Shown here: in pieces, positions 56,398-64,000 of the stretch | Position numbering within the stretch: position 1 is the stretch's first letter | Layout of the letters: each line of letters starts with the position of its first letter | Assembly (NCBI RefSeq): GCF_001307155.1 | Contig: NZ_CP012830.1 | Location: 434,001 to 498,000, forward strand | Reading direction: 5' to 3' | From: Pseudomonas fluorescens | Lineage (GTDB): Bacteria > Pseudomonadota > Gammaproteobacteria > Pseudomonadales > Pseudomonadaceae | Length of the DNA stretch: 64,000 nt | The notes under the pieces: generated by a model | What the model saw: only the letters and a program-made list of their open reading frames with translations | The model's database searches: none | What the model was told of the DNA's origin: nothing | Program-made: the position numbers and the translations under genes

Positions 56398-57747
56398 GTG
56401 GAAAGCCGCAAATCCGAAGCCTCGACGCTGGAACTCTCGCCGCCGTTACGCACTGGCTGGCTGGAGCGCATTTTTAAACTCAGCTTGCATGGCACCACGG
56501 TGAAGACCGAGTTGATCGCAGGTATTACCACCTTCATCACCATGGCCTACATCATCTTCGTCAACCCCAACATCATGGCGGACGCCGGGATCGACCACGG
56601 CGCGGCCTTCGTCGCAACCTGCATCGCCGCTGCACTTGGTTGCCTGTTGATGGGTCTGTACGCCAACTGGCCTGTCGGCCTCGCACCAGGCATGGGCTTG
56701 AACGCCTTTTTTACCTACACCGTGGTCGGCACCATGGGCTACCACTGGGAAGCTGCGCTGGGCGCGGTGTTCATTTCCGGTGTGTTGTTCATGTTCCTGA
56801 CGCTGTCGCGCGTGCGGGAATGGCTGCTCAACAGTATTCCGGTGAGCTTGCGCTTCGCCATGGGCGCAGGCGTTGGCTTGTTCCTCGGGATCATCGGCCT
56901 GAAAACCGCCGGCATCATCGTCGCCAGCCCGGCCACATTGATCAAGCTGGGTAATCTGCGTGAGCCTGGCCCGCTGTTGGCCGCCGTCTGCTTCCTGATG
57001 ATTGCGGTACTCAGTTACCACCGCGTGTTCGGTGCAATCCTGATCAGCATCATCGCCGTGACTCTCGCCGGTTGGGGTCTGGGCCTGGTGCACTACAGCG
57101 GCATCATGTCGACCCCGCCCAGCCTGGCACCGACCTGGATGGCCATGGACATCGCCGGCGTGTTCAACATCAGCATGATCAGCGTGGTGCTGGCGTTCCT
57201 CTTCGTGCACATGTTCGACACCGCCGGAACCCTGATGGGCGTTGCGCAACGGGCAGGCCTGGTCGGCGAAGACGGGAAGATCGAAAACCTCTCCCGAGCA
57301 TTGAAAGCCGACAGTGCGTCGAGCGTGTTCGGGGCGATGGTCGGAGTGCCGCCGGTCACCAGCTACGTGGAAAGTGCTGCCGGTGTAGCCGCCGGCGGTC
57401 GTACCGGTCTTACCGCAGTGACCGTAGGTGTGCTATTTATTGCCGCGATGTTCTTCGCGCCGCTGGCTGGCATGATCCCCGCTTACGCCACCGCCGGTGC
57501 GCTGATCTACGTGGCCATGCTGATGATGAGCGGCCTGGAGCACATCAAGTGGAGCGAAGCCACCGACAGCATTCCGGCGATCGTCACGGCCATCATGATG
57601 CCGCTGACCTTCTCGGTTGCAGACGGTATCGCGCTGGGCTTTATCACCTACGTGGTGCTCAAGGCCGGTACGGGTAAACACAAGGAAATTTCCATCAGTC
57701 TTTGGGTGCTCTGCGCGATCTTTATCGCCAAGTTCATTTTCTTGTAA
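56398..57747 (+). CDS. NCS2-family purine permease
   Basis: A 449-residue inner-membrane permease, GTG start at 56398 with GAGGAG 8 nt upstream. Motifs ITTFITMAYIIFVNP, GANWPVGL-type (here YANWPVGLAPGMGLNAFFTY) and FVHMFDTAGTLMG with the NCS2 helix TSYVESAAGVAAGGRTGLT are those of the AzgA-like adenine/guanine/hypoxanthine permeases. About 12-14 membrane helices. Its neighbours are the urate degradation genes, so a purine substrate is likely. A terminator hairpin separates it from the LysE gene. Confidence 0.9.
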   Translation: MESRKSEASTLELSPPLRTGWLERIFKLSLHGTTVKTELIAGITTFITMAYIIFVNPNIMADAGIDHGAAFVATCIAAALGCLLMGLYANWPVGLAPGMGLNAFFTYTVVGTMGYHWEAALGAVFISGVLFMFLTLSRVREWLLNSIPVSLRFAMGAGVGLFLGIIGLKTAGIIVASPATLIKLGNLREPGPLLAAVCFLMIAVLSYHRVFGAILISIIAVTLAGWGLGLVHYSGIMSTPPSLAPTWMAMDIAGVFNISMISVVLAFLFVHMFDTAGTLMGVAQRAGLVGEDGKIENLSRALKADSASSVFGAMVGVPPVTSYVESAAGVAAGGRTGLTAVTVGVLFIAAMFFAPLAGMIPAYATAGALIYVAMLMMSGLEHIKWSEATDSIPAIVTAIMMPLTFSVADGIALGFITYVVLKAGTGKHKEISISLWVLCAIFIAKFIFL

Positions 57748-57766
57748 GCGGTACGCGTTTCAAACC

Positions 57767-57794
57767 AGCCTCACCCCGTCGGGTGGGGCTTTTG
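57767..57794 (+). terminator. Terminator after the NCS2 gene
   Basis: AGCCTCACCC and GGGTGGGGCT pair over 10 bp with one G-T pair, a CGTC loop and TTTT following, 19 bp after the stop. Confidence 0.7.
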
Positions 57795-57812
57795 CACATA
57801 GGGAGGAAAGTG

Positions 57813-58439
57813 ATGAGTCTGGAAACCTGGCTGCTGTTCAGCGGCGCTGCACTGGTGGTGATCCTGATCCCGGGGCCACTGTCGTTGCTGATGATCAGCA
57901 ACAGTCTGAATTATGGTCTGCGGCGTTCTTACCCGGCGTTTCTCGGCGGCGTATTTGCCTCGATCTGCCTGCTGAGCGCATCGGCATTGGGTCTGGGCGC
58001 CCTGCTGCTGGCTTCGGAGCAACTCTTCAGTGCGCTGAAGATTGTCGGCGCGCTGTACCTGTTCTACCTCGCCTGGCAAAGCTGGCAGCAATCGCGCCAG
58101 CCATCGGTCGGCGCCGAAGTGCCCCAGACCGCGCCGACACCGCGCTTTCGTGCACTGTTCGGGCGCGCGTTCGTGCTGGGTGCCAGCAACCCGAAAGACA
58201 TTCTGTTCTTCGCCGCCTTCCTGCCACAGTTCTTGAGCGCACAGCAGCCCTTTCTGCCGCAGTTGCTGATCATGATCGCCACCTGGACCGTGCTGGATCT
58301 GTGCTGCAAGGTGGCCTACGGCCTCGGTGCGCATGGTGCGGCGCGGTATCTGCGCAGCGGCAAGGGCCAGAGCTGGTTCAACCGGATCAGTGCCGGGCTG
58401 TTCAGTGGCGCGGGTGCTGCCTCCCTGTTGAGCCGCTAA
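57813..58439 (+). CDS. LysE family exporter
   Basis: A 208-residue protein from ATG 57813 (MSLETWLLFSGAALVVILIP), with GGGAGGA 5 nt upstream. It has the RhtB/LysE pattern: LIPGPLSLLMISNSLNYGLRRS and GASNPKDILFF, about six membrane helices. Such proteins export amino acids or their derivatives; the substrate is unknown. It follows the permease after a terminator. A degraded or interrupted REP pair follows it. Confidence 0.9.
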   Translation: MSLETWLLFSGAALVVILIPGPLSLLMISNSLNYGLRRSYPAFLGGVFASICLLSASALGLGALLLASEQLFSALKIVGALYLFYLAWQSWQQSRQPSVGAEVPQTAPTPRFRALFGRAFVLGASNPKDILFFAAFLPQFLSAQQPFLPQLLIMIATWTVLDLCCKVAYGLGAHGAARYLRSGKGQSWFNRISAGLFSGAGAASLLSR

Positions 58440-58442
58440 AAG

Positions 58443-58546
58443 CATCGCGGGCAAGCCTTGCTCCTACAGGTCCTGAGTCGCTCTCAATGCATGCGAACGA
58501 CATAAATCCGTAGGAGCGGGGGGACGCCTAGTTCTTGCCCGCGATG
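58443..58546. repeat. REPIN, family B, right arm interrupted
   Basis: The left end CATCGCGGGCAAGCCTTGCT is intact. The right end reads GTAGGAGCGGGGGGACGCCT then AGTTCTTGCCCGCGATG, i.e. about 11 extra bases compared with GTAGGAGCAAGGCTTGCCCG in other copies. Confidence 0.85.
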
Positions 58547-58578
58547 GCGTCATCAGACACACCACATTTCTCAAGACG

Positions 58579-58604
58579 AAAAAAAGCCCGCAGTGTGAGC
58601 GGGC
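58579..58604 (-). terminator. Terminator of uraH
   Basis: GCCCGC-N7-GCGGGC with an A run to the left (U run on the minus strand), downstream of the uraH stop. Confidence 0.9.
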
Positions 58605-58662
58605 GAAAGACCAAAGAAGCTATATGCGCAGTCGCTTCTGAGAAGATAGCTGGGGGAAAGTC

Positions 58663-59016
58663 CTAGCTTCCTCTGTAGGTCGAATAGCTGTAGGGCGAAA
58701 TCAACAATGGCACATGGTAGTGATCCTGCTCTGCCGAGATGCCGAAGCGCAGCACCACCACATCCAGAAAGGCCGGCTCCGGTAGCTGTACACCACGTGC
58801 GCGGTAGTAATCGCCGGCATGAAACTGCAACTGATAGACCCCGGAACAGTAGTCATCGCCTTGCAACAAGGGCGCGTCGCAACGGCCGTCGCTGTTGGTC
58901 AGTGCACTGGCGACCAATTCCAGCTGCGAACCCTCAACGCGGTACAACTCGACCTTGATCGAGCTGCCCGGGCAACCATGTGCTGCGTCCAAAACGTGTG
59001 TAGTCAAACGTCCCAT
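58663..59016 (-). CDS. uraH: 5-hydroxyisourate hydrolase
   Basis: A transthyretin-like enzyme of 117 residues that hydrolyses 5-hydroxyisourate to OHCU, the second step of urate breakdown. It starts MGRLTTHVLDAAHG with the catalytic His in LTTHVLD and ends in YSTYRGS, the C-terminal YRGS that marks the enzyme as distinct from transthyretin. No signal peptide. It is divergent from puuE over 436 bp. Confidence 0.96.
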   Translation of the reverse strand: MGRLTTHVLDAAHGCPGSSIKVELYRVEGSQLELVASALTNSDGRCDAPLLQGDDYCSGVYQLQFHAGDYYRARGVQLPEPAFLDVVVLRFGISAEQDHYHVPLLISPYSYSTYRGS

Positions 59017-59452
59017 TGATTCTGCGCGCCCGCCTGCGTTTGCAGCAGTCAGGCCTCGCGCCTCCCGGAGTCAGTTAAAAAGGAGACCGCACCTTTTCGG
59101 AGCACGAAAAGCGGCGGCGAGCGACTGATTAAGACACTTTTTAAAAAAATTGTACACAATAAAAACGACATTTTTACCACGGCACTCGCCATCCATGGTT
59201 TCTCGGCGAATCTGACGCTGAACCATAAGATCAGAGGACCTTCCATCCATTAGCTGACCACTCAGGCAGGTTTCTTGCAGCCCCCTGAAAAGATGACAGC
59301 TGATGAAAAATGCAAAAAATCAGGCTTACAAAGTGAATATAAAGTTGTATACAATCAGCCCATCGCTGTGACGCCAGCCTGTCACCCCACCATCAGGCCG
59401 CCACACCACCCTTATCGCGAATAAGTAACCCCGAATAAGAAGGAAGACTGCA
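59017..59452. promoter_or_regulatory. Divergent uraH/puuE region with TTGTATACAA boxes
   Basis: This AT-rich region has no gene. It contains ATTGTACACAAT at 59149-59160 (one mismatch from the palindrome), 133 bp before uraH, and the perfect TTGTATACAA at 59345-59354, about 100 bp before puuE, where TACAAT (59350-59355) could be the -10. The boxes match that in the NCS2 promoter. Confidence 0.65.
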
Positions 59453-60379
59453 GTGAGCGCTGACTACCCACGCGACCTGATCGGTTACGGCAGTAACCCT
59501 CCCCACCCACACTGGCCGGGCAATGCCCGCATTGCCTTGTCCTTCGTGCTCAATTACGAGGAAGGCGGCGAGCGCAACATCCTGCACGGCGATAAAGAGT
59601 CGGAAGCCTTCCTCTCGGAAATGGTCTCGGCGCAGCCGTTGCAAGGCGAGCGCAACATGAGCATGGAGTCGCTGTACGAGTATGGCAGCCGTGCCGGCGT
59701 CTGGCGGATCCTCAAGCTGTTCAAGGAATTCGACATTCCACTGACCATCTTCGCCGTGGCCATGGCCGCCCAGCGCCACCCGGACGTGATCCGCGCCATG
59801 GTTCAAGCCGGCCACGAGATTTGCAGCCATGGCTATCGCTGGATCGACTACCAGTACATGGACGAAGCACAAGAACGCGAGCACATGCTCGAAGCGATCC
59901 ACATCCTCACCGAAATCAGCGGCGAGCGCCCACTGGGCTGGTACACCGGCCGCACCGGGCCGAACACCCGTCGGCTGGTGATGGAAGAAGGCGGCTTCCT
60001 GTACGACTGCGATACCTACGACGACGACCTGCCGTACTGGGAACCGAACAACCCGACCGGCAAGCCGCACCTGGTGATTCCGTACACCCTGGACACCAAT
60101 GACATGCGCTTCACCCAGGTTCAGGGTTTCAACAAGGGCGACGATTTCTACCAATACCTCAAGGACGCGTTCGACGTGCTTTACGCCGAAGGTGCCGAAT
60201 CGCCAAAAATGCTCTCCATCGGTTTGCACTGCCGCCTGATCGGTCGCCCTGCCCGCCTGGCCGCACTCAAGCGGTTTATCGAATACGCAAAAAGCCATGA
60301 GCAGGTCTGGTTCAGCCGCCGGGTCGATATCGCCCGCCACTGGCACGAAACCCACCCGTACCCAGAGGCTTCGAAATGA
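59453..60379 (+). CDS. puuE: Allantoinase PuuE (NodB-like)
   Basis: Cofactor-light polysaccharide-deacetylase-fold allantoinase of 308 residues, converting allantoin to allantoate. GTG start at 59453 with AAGGAAGA upstream. Contains YPRDLIGYG near the start, FVLNYEEGGERNILHGD, SHGYRWIDYQ and LSIGLHCRLIGRPAR. It is not related to the metal-dependent amidohydrolase allantoinase AllB. Its stop overlaps the uraD start by 4 bp. Confidence 0.95.
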   Translation: MSADYPRDLIGYGSNPPHPHWPGNARIALSFVLNYEEGGERNILHGDKESEAFLSEMVSAQPLQGERNMSMESLYEYGSRAGVWRILKLFKEFDIPLTIFAVAMAAQRHPDVIRAMVQAGHEICSHGYRWIDYQYMDEAQEREHMLEAIHILTEISGERPLGWYTGRTGPNTRRLVMEEGGFLYDCDTYDDDLPYWEPNNPTGKPHLVIPYTLDTNDMRFTQVQGFNKGDDFYQYLKDAFDVLYAEGAESPKMLSIGLHCRLIGRPARLAALKRFIEYAKSHEQVWFSRRVDIARHWHETHPYPEASK

Positions 60380-60891
60380 CTGCTTTCCAAACCCTGAAGC
60401 CATCGACCCTGAGCCGAGACGCCTTTGTCAACGCCTTCGCCGACATCTACGAACATTCGCCATGGGTCGCCGAAAAAGCCTTCGACCTGGGCCAGGACGC
60501 GGCAATCGACGAGATTGAAACCCTGCACCAGCGCATGAGCGATATCCTGCTCTGTGCCGATCACGCCAGCCAGCTGGCCTTGATCAACGCTCACCCGGAC
60601 CTGGCCGGTAAAGCCGCCGTCCAGGGCCAGCTTACCGCAGCCAGCACTGAAGAACAGTCTGGCGCGGGTATTCACCAATGCACGAGCGAAGAGTTCCAGC
60701 GCTTCACCGAGTTGAACGACGCCTACAAAGCCAAGTTCAAGTTTCCCTTCATCATGGCGGTAAAAGGCAGCAACCGGCATCAGATCCTCGCGGCGTTCGA
60801 AACGCGCATCCACAACTCGGCAGACACCGAATTCAAATGCGCGCTGGCGGAGATCAACAAGATCGCCCTGTTCCGATTACTGACTCTTTAG
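60376..60891 (+). CDS. uraD: OHCU decarboxylase
   Basis: Decarboxylates 2-oxo-4-hydroxy-4-carboxy-5-ureidoimidazoline to S-allantoin. The 171-residue product contains YEHSPWVAEKAF, the catalytic His region NAHPDLAGKAA, and FPFIMAVKGSNRHQILAAFE. The ATG overlaps the puuE TGA (ATGA), so translation is coupled. It acts between uraH and puuE in the pathway. Confidence 0.95.
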   Translation: MTAFQTLKPSTLSRDAFVNAFADIYEHSPWVAEKAFDLGQDAAIDEIETLHQRMSDILLCADHASQLALINAHPDLAGKAAVQGQLTAASTEEQSGAGIHQCTSEEFQRFTELNDAYKAKFKFPFIMAVKGSNRHQILAAFETRIHNSADTEFKCALAEINKIALFRLLTL

Positions 60892-60980
60892 CGAACTTGG
60901 CCCTAGCGTGAGTGAACGTGAAAAACGCCCGGGGCCCTGCAAGCATCCCAAGCCACTTTAATTAAAGGCAGACAAGAAGA

Positions 60981-61976
60981 ATGAAAGCTTACGCCGTACC
61001 TTTCGAGAAGTTCGTCAACCTGGCCGACGCCCGCCTGGGCACCAAAATCATCTCGGTCACCGATGACTGGTTCGCTGATGCCAACCGCCTGTTCCAGCCG
61101 ACCCCGGCGGTGTGGAAAGAAGGTGTGTTCGATGACAACGGCAAGTGGATGGATGGCTGGGAATCGCGCCGCAAGCGCTTCGAAGGCTACGACAGCGCGG
61201 TGATCCGTCTCGGCGTTCCGGGCTCGATCAAGGGCGTGGACATCGACACTTCATTCTTCACTGGCAACTACCCGCCATCGGCCTCCCTGGAAGCGTGCTT
61301 CCTGGCCTCGGGCGAGCCGGACGAAAACACCCAGTGGACTGAAGTGTTGTCGGCCGTCGAGCTGCAAGGCAACAGCCACCACTACCACGAAATCAACAAC
61401 GGCCAGGCCTTCAGCCACCTGCGTTTCAACATTTACCCGGACGGCGGTGTCGCCCGTCTGCGCGTGTACGGCATTCCGTACCGCGACTGGTCGGCGGTTG
61501 GCGACAACGAACAAATTGACCTGGCCGCAGCCCTGAACGGCGGTCGCGCCCTGGCCTGCTCCGATGAACACTTCGGGCGCATGAGCAACATCCTCAACCC
61601 GGGTCGCGGCATCAATATGGGCGATGGCTGGGAAACCGCTCGGCGCCGTACCCCGGGCAATGACTGGGTGATCGTCGCGCTGGGCCATGCCGGTGAAGTC
61701 GAGAAAGTCATCGTCGACACCCTGCACTTCAAGGGCAACTACCCGGACACCTGCTCGATCCAGGGCGCGTTCGTCAAGGGTGGCACCGACAGCCAGATCG
61801 AAACCCAGTCGCTGTTCTGGCGCGAATTGCTGCCAGCGCAGAAACTGGAAATGCACGCCGAACACACCTTCGCCGAGCAGATCAAGGCCCTGGGGCCGAT
61901 CACCCACATCCGCCTGAACGTGTTCCCGGACGGTGGCGTGAGCCGCTTGCGTGTATTGGGCAAGGTCGCGAAGTAA
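60981..61976 (+). CDS. alc: Allantoicase
   Basis: Cleaves allantoate to ureidoglycolate and urea. The 331-residue protein has two allantoicase/galactose-binding-like repeats: residues about 15-165 ([41 protein letters not shown]) and about 180-325 ([36 protein letters not shown]). Each repeat ends [18 protein letters not shown] or [16 protein letters not shown]. It lies 89 bp after uraD in the same direction. Confidence 0.96.
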   Translation: MKAYAVPFEKFVNLADARLGTKIISVTDDWFADANRLFQPTPAVWKEGVFDDNGKWMDGWESRRKRFEGYDSAVIRLGVPGSIKGVDIDTSFFTGNYPPSASLEACFLASGEPDENTQWTEVLSAVELQGNSHHYHEINNGQAFSHLRFNIYPDGGVARLRVYGIPYRDWSAVGDNEQIDLAAALNGGRALACSDEHFGRMSNILNPGRGINMGDGWETARRRTPGNDWVIVALGHAGEVEKVIVDTLHFKGNYPDTCSIQGAFVKGGTDSQIETQSLFWRELLPAQKLEMHAEHTFAEQIKALGPITHIRLNVFPDGGVSRLRVLGKVAK

Positions 61977-61985
61977 TGCTGAGAC

Positions 61986-62053
61986 TGTAGGAGCACAGCT
62001 TGCTGGCGATGGCGTCAGTAAGGGCGCCATCGCCGGCAAGCCGTGCTCCTACA
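61986..62053. repeat. REPIN, family B, in the urate operon
   Basis: GTAGGAGCACAGCTTGCTGG and CCGGCAAGCCGTGCTCCTAC are inverted about 25 bp apart, between alc and allA. Confidence 0.85.
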
Positions 62054-62097
62054 AAAGCAAAGCAACAAACATCATGAACACATAGAAGAAGACCAGC

Positions 62098-62601
62098 ATG
62101 CGCACATTGACGATTGAACCGCTGACCAAAGAAGCCTTCGCCCCTTTCGGTGACGTGATCGAAACCGATGGCAGCGATCACTTCATGATCAACAACGGTT
62201 CGACCATGCGCTTTCACAAACTGGCGACGGTGGAAACCGCCACGCCAGAAGACAAGGCGATCATCAGCATCTTCCGCGCCGACGCGCAGGACATGCCGCT
62301 GACCGTCTGCATGCTGGAGCGCCATCCGCTGGGCAGCCAGGCTTTCATTCCGCTGCTCGGCAACCCCTTTCTGATCGTGGTCGCGCCACTTGGCGATGAA
62401 CCTGTATCAGGCTTGGTCCGCGCCTTCGTCACCAACGGCAGGCAGGGCATTAATTACCATCGCGGCGTTTGGCACCACCCGGTGCTGACGATCGAAAAGC
62501 GGGATGACTTCCTGGTGGTTGATCGCAGTGGCACAGGCAATAACTGCGATGAGCATTTTTTCAAAGAGGATGAGCGTTTGATCCTCGCCCCCCACCAATA
62601 A
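62098..62601 (+). CDS. allA: Ureidoglycolate lyase
   Basis: A cupin-fold enzyme of 167 residues that splits ureidoglycolate to glyoxylate and urea. Contains IEPLTKEAFAPFGDVIE near the start, MLERHPLGSQAFIPL and INYHRGVWHHPVL. It ends the urate route to glyoxylate in this cluster. It is separated from alc by a REPIN and precedes puuD by 51 bp. Confidence 0.95.
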   Translation: MRTLTIEPLTKEAFAPFGDVIETDGSDHFMINNGSTMRFHKLATVETATPEDKAIISIFRADAQDMPLTVCMLERHPLGSQAFIPLLGNPFLIVVAPLGDEPVSGLVRAFVTNGRQGINYHRGVWHHPVLTIEKRDDFLVVDRSGTGNNCDEHFFKEDERLILAPHQ

Positions 62602-62652
62602 GAGAAGGTCTGATCACTCGACAACAAGAGTGACAGGCGAGAGGTAAAGACT

Positions 62653-63960
62653 GTGGAAGCACATCTGTTGGAATGGCTGAACCTGAGCGTGCGCTGGGTT
62701 CACATGATCACTGGCGTGGCCTGGATCGGCGCGTCGTTCTACTTTGTCTGGCTGGAAAACAATCTCAATCGGGTCAACCCGAAAAACGGCCTGGCGGGCG
62801 ATCTCTGGGCAATTCACGGTGGCGGGATCTACCACCTGGAGAAATACAAACTGGCCCCACCGACCATGCCGGACAACCTGCACTGGTTCAAATGGGAAGC
62901 CTACTTCACCTGGATGTCGGGGATCGCGCTGCTGTGCGTGGTGTTCTACTCCAACCCGACGCTGTACCTGCTGGCACCGGGCAGCAGCCTGAGCGGACCG
63001 GAAGGCGTGGCCATCGGTCTTGGCTCATTGTTCATCGGCTGGTTCATCTACTCGTTCCTGTGCGACTCGGCCCTGGGTAAACGCCCTGCCCTGCTCGGGT
63101 TCATTCTGTTCGCGCTGATCATTGGCGCCGCTTACGGCTTCAGCAAAGTGTTCAGCGGTCGCGGTGCGTACCTGCACGTTGGCGCTATCATCGGCACCAT
63201 CATGGTCGGTAACGTGTTCCGCATCATCATGCCGGCCCAACGAGCACTGGTGGCGGCCATCGCCGAGAACCGCACGCCGGATCCGGCGCTGCCAGCCAAG
63301 GGTTTGCTGCGTTCACGGCACAACAACTACTTCACCTTGCCGGTGCTGTTCATCATGATCAGCAACCACTTCCCGAGCACTTACGGCAGCCAGTACAACT
63401 GGTTGATCCTGGCCGGGATCGCGGTACTCGCGGTGTTGGTGCGTCACTATTTCAACACCCGCCACGAAAGCCACAAGTTCGCCTGGACCCTGCCCGTCGC
63501 GGCAGTGGGCATGATCTGCCTGGCCTACGTCACCGGCCCTGCGCCGATGAACACCCCGGAAGTGGCCAAGGCACCGGCGAAGATCGAGTACCAGCCGCTG
63601 CCCGAAACCGCACTCGGCGGTGGTGCCAAACCCGCTGAAGCAGCGCCTGCCGCTCCGGCCGCCGCTGCTGCACCCGCGCAAGCTTCGACGGCAAGCGGTC
63701 CGGACTTCAGCAAGGTACACAGCGTGATTCAGGAACGTTGTGCGGTCTGCCATTCGGCCAAACCGACCAGCCCGCTGTTCAGCGCGGCACCGGCTGGCGT
63801 GATGTTCGATACCCCGCAACAGATCCAGCAATTGGCCCCGCGGATCCAGGCCCAGGCTGTCGCCAGCCAGATCATGCCGTTGGGCAACATCACGCAGATG
63901 ACCCAGCAGGAACGCGACCTGATCGGCGCCTGGATCAATCAGGGAGCCCGGACCAATTAA
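62653..63960 (+). CDS. puuD: Urate hydroxylase PuuD with C-terminal cytochrome c
   Basis: A membrane urate hydroxylase of 435 residues, starting at GTG 62653 (MEAHLLEWLNLSVRWVHMIT). About eight membrane helices cover residues 1-300, containing VAWIGASFYFVWLENNL and HVGAIIGTIMVGNVFRIIMP. An Ala/Pro-rich linker (about 325-352) leads to a cytochrome c domain with the heme site CAVCH (Cys363, Cys366, His367). It oxidises urate to 5-hydroxyisourate, with electrons passed on through the c heme, as described for the family. It completes the pathway with uraH, uraD, puuE, alc and allA. Confidence 0.94.
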   Translation: MEAHLLEWLNLSVRWVHMITGVAWIGASFYFVWLENNLNRVNPKNGLAGDLWAIHGGGIYHLEKYKLAPPTMPDNLHWFKWEAYFTWMSGIALLCVVFYSNPTLYLLAPGSSLSGPEGVAIGLGSLFIGWFIYSFLCDSALGKRPALLGFILFALIIGAAYGFSKVFSGRGAYLHVGAIIGTIMVGNVFRIIMPAQRALVAAIAENRTPDPALPAKGLLRSRHNNYFTLPVLFIMISNHFPSTYGSQYNWLILAGIAVLAVLVRHYFNTRHESHKFAWTLPVAAVGMICLAYVTGPAPMNTPEVAKAPAKIEYQPLPETALGGGAKPAEAAPAAPAAAAAPAQASTASGPDFSKVHSVIQERCAVCHSAKPTSPLFSAAPAGVMFDTPQQIQQLAPRIQAQAVASQIMPLGNITQMTQQERDLIGAWINQGARTN

Positions 63961-63966
63961 GCAATA

Positions 63967-63992
63967 CAAAAGCCTGTGACAAGCGGGCTTTT
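63967..63992 (+). terminator. Possible terminator after puuD
   Basis: AAAAGCC and GGCTTTT flank a 12-base loop just past the puuD stop. The TTTTGTGGCGAG after it looks like the start of another family A REP, cut off by the window end. Confidence 0.55.
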
Positions 63993-64000
63993 GTGGCGAG

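Noticed and set aside
12357..64000. CRISPR-like array
   Set aside because: The repeats are scattered palindromes at gene ends with no regular spacer array and no cas genes.

Overview
The window looks like chromosomal DNA of a fluorescent Pseudomonas (P. fluorescens group). The evidence is high-GC coding sequence with Pseudomonas-type gene neighbourhoods (serC-pheA-hisC-tyrA/aroA-cmk-rpsA-ihfB-lapA; ubiG-mupP-SDR; mtnC-mtnD-mtnB-MFS-aroC), a GyrA with Thr at position 83, GTG starts preceded by good Shine-Dalgarno sequences, and many REP/REPIN-type palindromes of two sequence families between genes. Species cannot be fixed from sequence alone. I saw no rRNA, tRNA, CRISPR array, prophage or intact insertion sequence. 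Almost everything is core genome, so the unexplained signal lies mainly in the non-coding DNA.

Layout. (1) 0-12 kb, minus strand: a mixed-function supraoperon running gyrA, serC, pheA, hisC, tyrA-aroA fusion, cmk, rpsA, ihfB, lapA, with a small cysteine-rich lipoprotein gene between rpsA and ihfB. (2) 12-19 kb: methionine salvage (mtnA), divergent MTA deaminase (mtaD), ubiG, mupP (MurNAc-6P phosphatase), an SDR and a diguanylate cyclase. (3) 18.7-26.7 kb, minus strand: TenA/heme-oxygenase-like protein, a dual GGDEF-EAL protein, an ABC exporter overlapping a DsbA-like protein, trhO, bolA and a DUF2059 protein. (4) 26.9-38.8 kb: fumC, DMT transporter, polyP:AMP phosphotransferase, mnmC, YheU family protein, a divergent CsrA paralogue, YnfA family protein, SDR, LTA-synthase-like sulfatase and speE. 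(5) 39-43.7 kb: small and accessory genes (PLDc_N protein, unknown protein, ankyrin protein, FATP-type acyl-CoA synthetase, DUF3509, HTH-only LuxR protein). (6) 43.8-55 kb: mtnC-mtnD-mtnB-MFS, aroC, hydrolase, tail-anchored coiled-coil protein, prmB, isochorismatase-like protein, smr, folE, glutaredoxin-like protein. (7) 54-56 kb: aminotransferase divergent from a MarR regulator. (8) 56-64 kb: purine/urate catabolism: NCS2 permease, LysE exporter, uraH, puuE, uraD, alc, allA, puuD.

How they work together. The first block joins aromatic amino acid, serine and histidine synthesis to translation and DNA topology genes. The mtn genes split between 12-15 kb and 44-47 kb would complete most of the MTA-to-methionine salvage route. 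The last block takes urate through 5-hydroxyisourate, OHCU, allantoin, allantoate and ureidoglycolate to glyoxylate plus urea.

Most interesting points. A 10-12 bp palindrome of TTGTATACAA type lies before the NCS2 permease (between candidate -35 and -10 elements), before puuE, and in a one-mismatch form before uraH, which suggests an undescribed purine-catabolism regulon. Two copies of GTCAA-N5-TTGAC, 42 bp apart, lie in the aminotransferase/marR divergent promoter, one spanning the marR start codon. TGCA-rich repeats lie between the acyl-CoA synthetase and DUF3509 genes. An isochorismatase-fold protein has Ser in place of the catalytic Cys. I did not find a clearly new multi-gene system; these are candidates from reading only.
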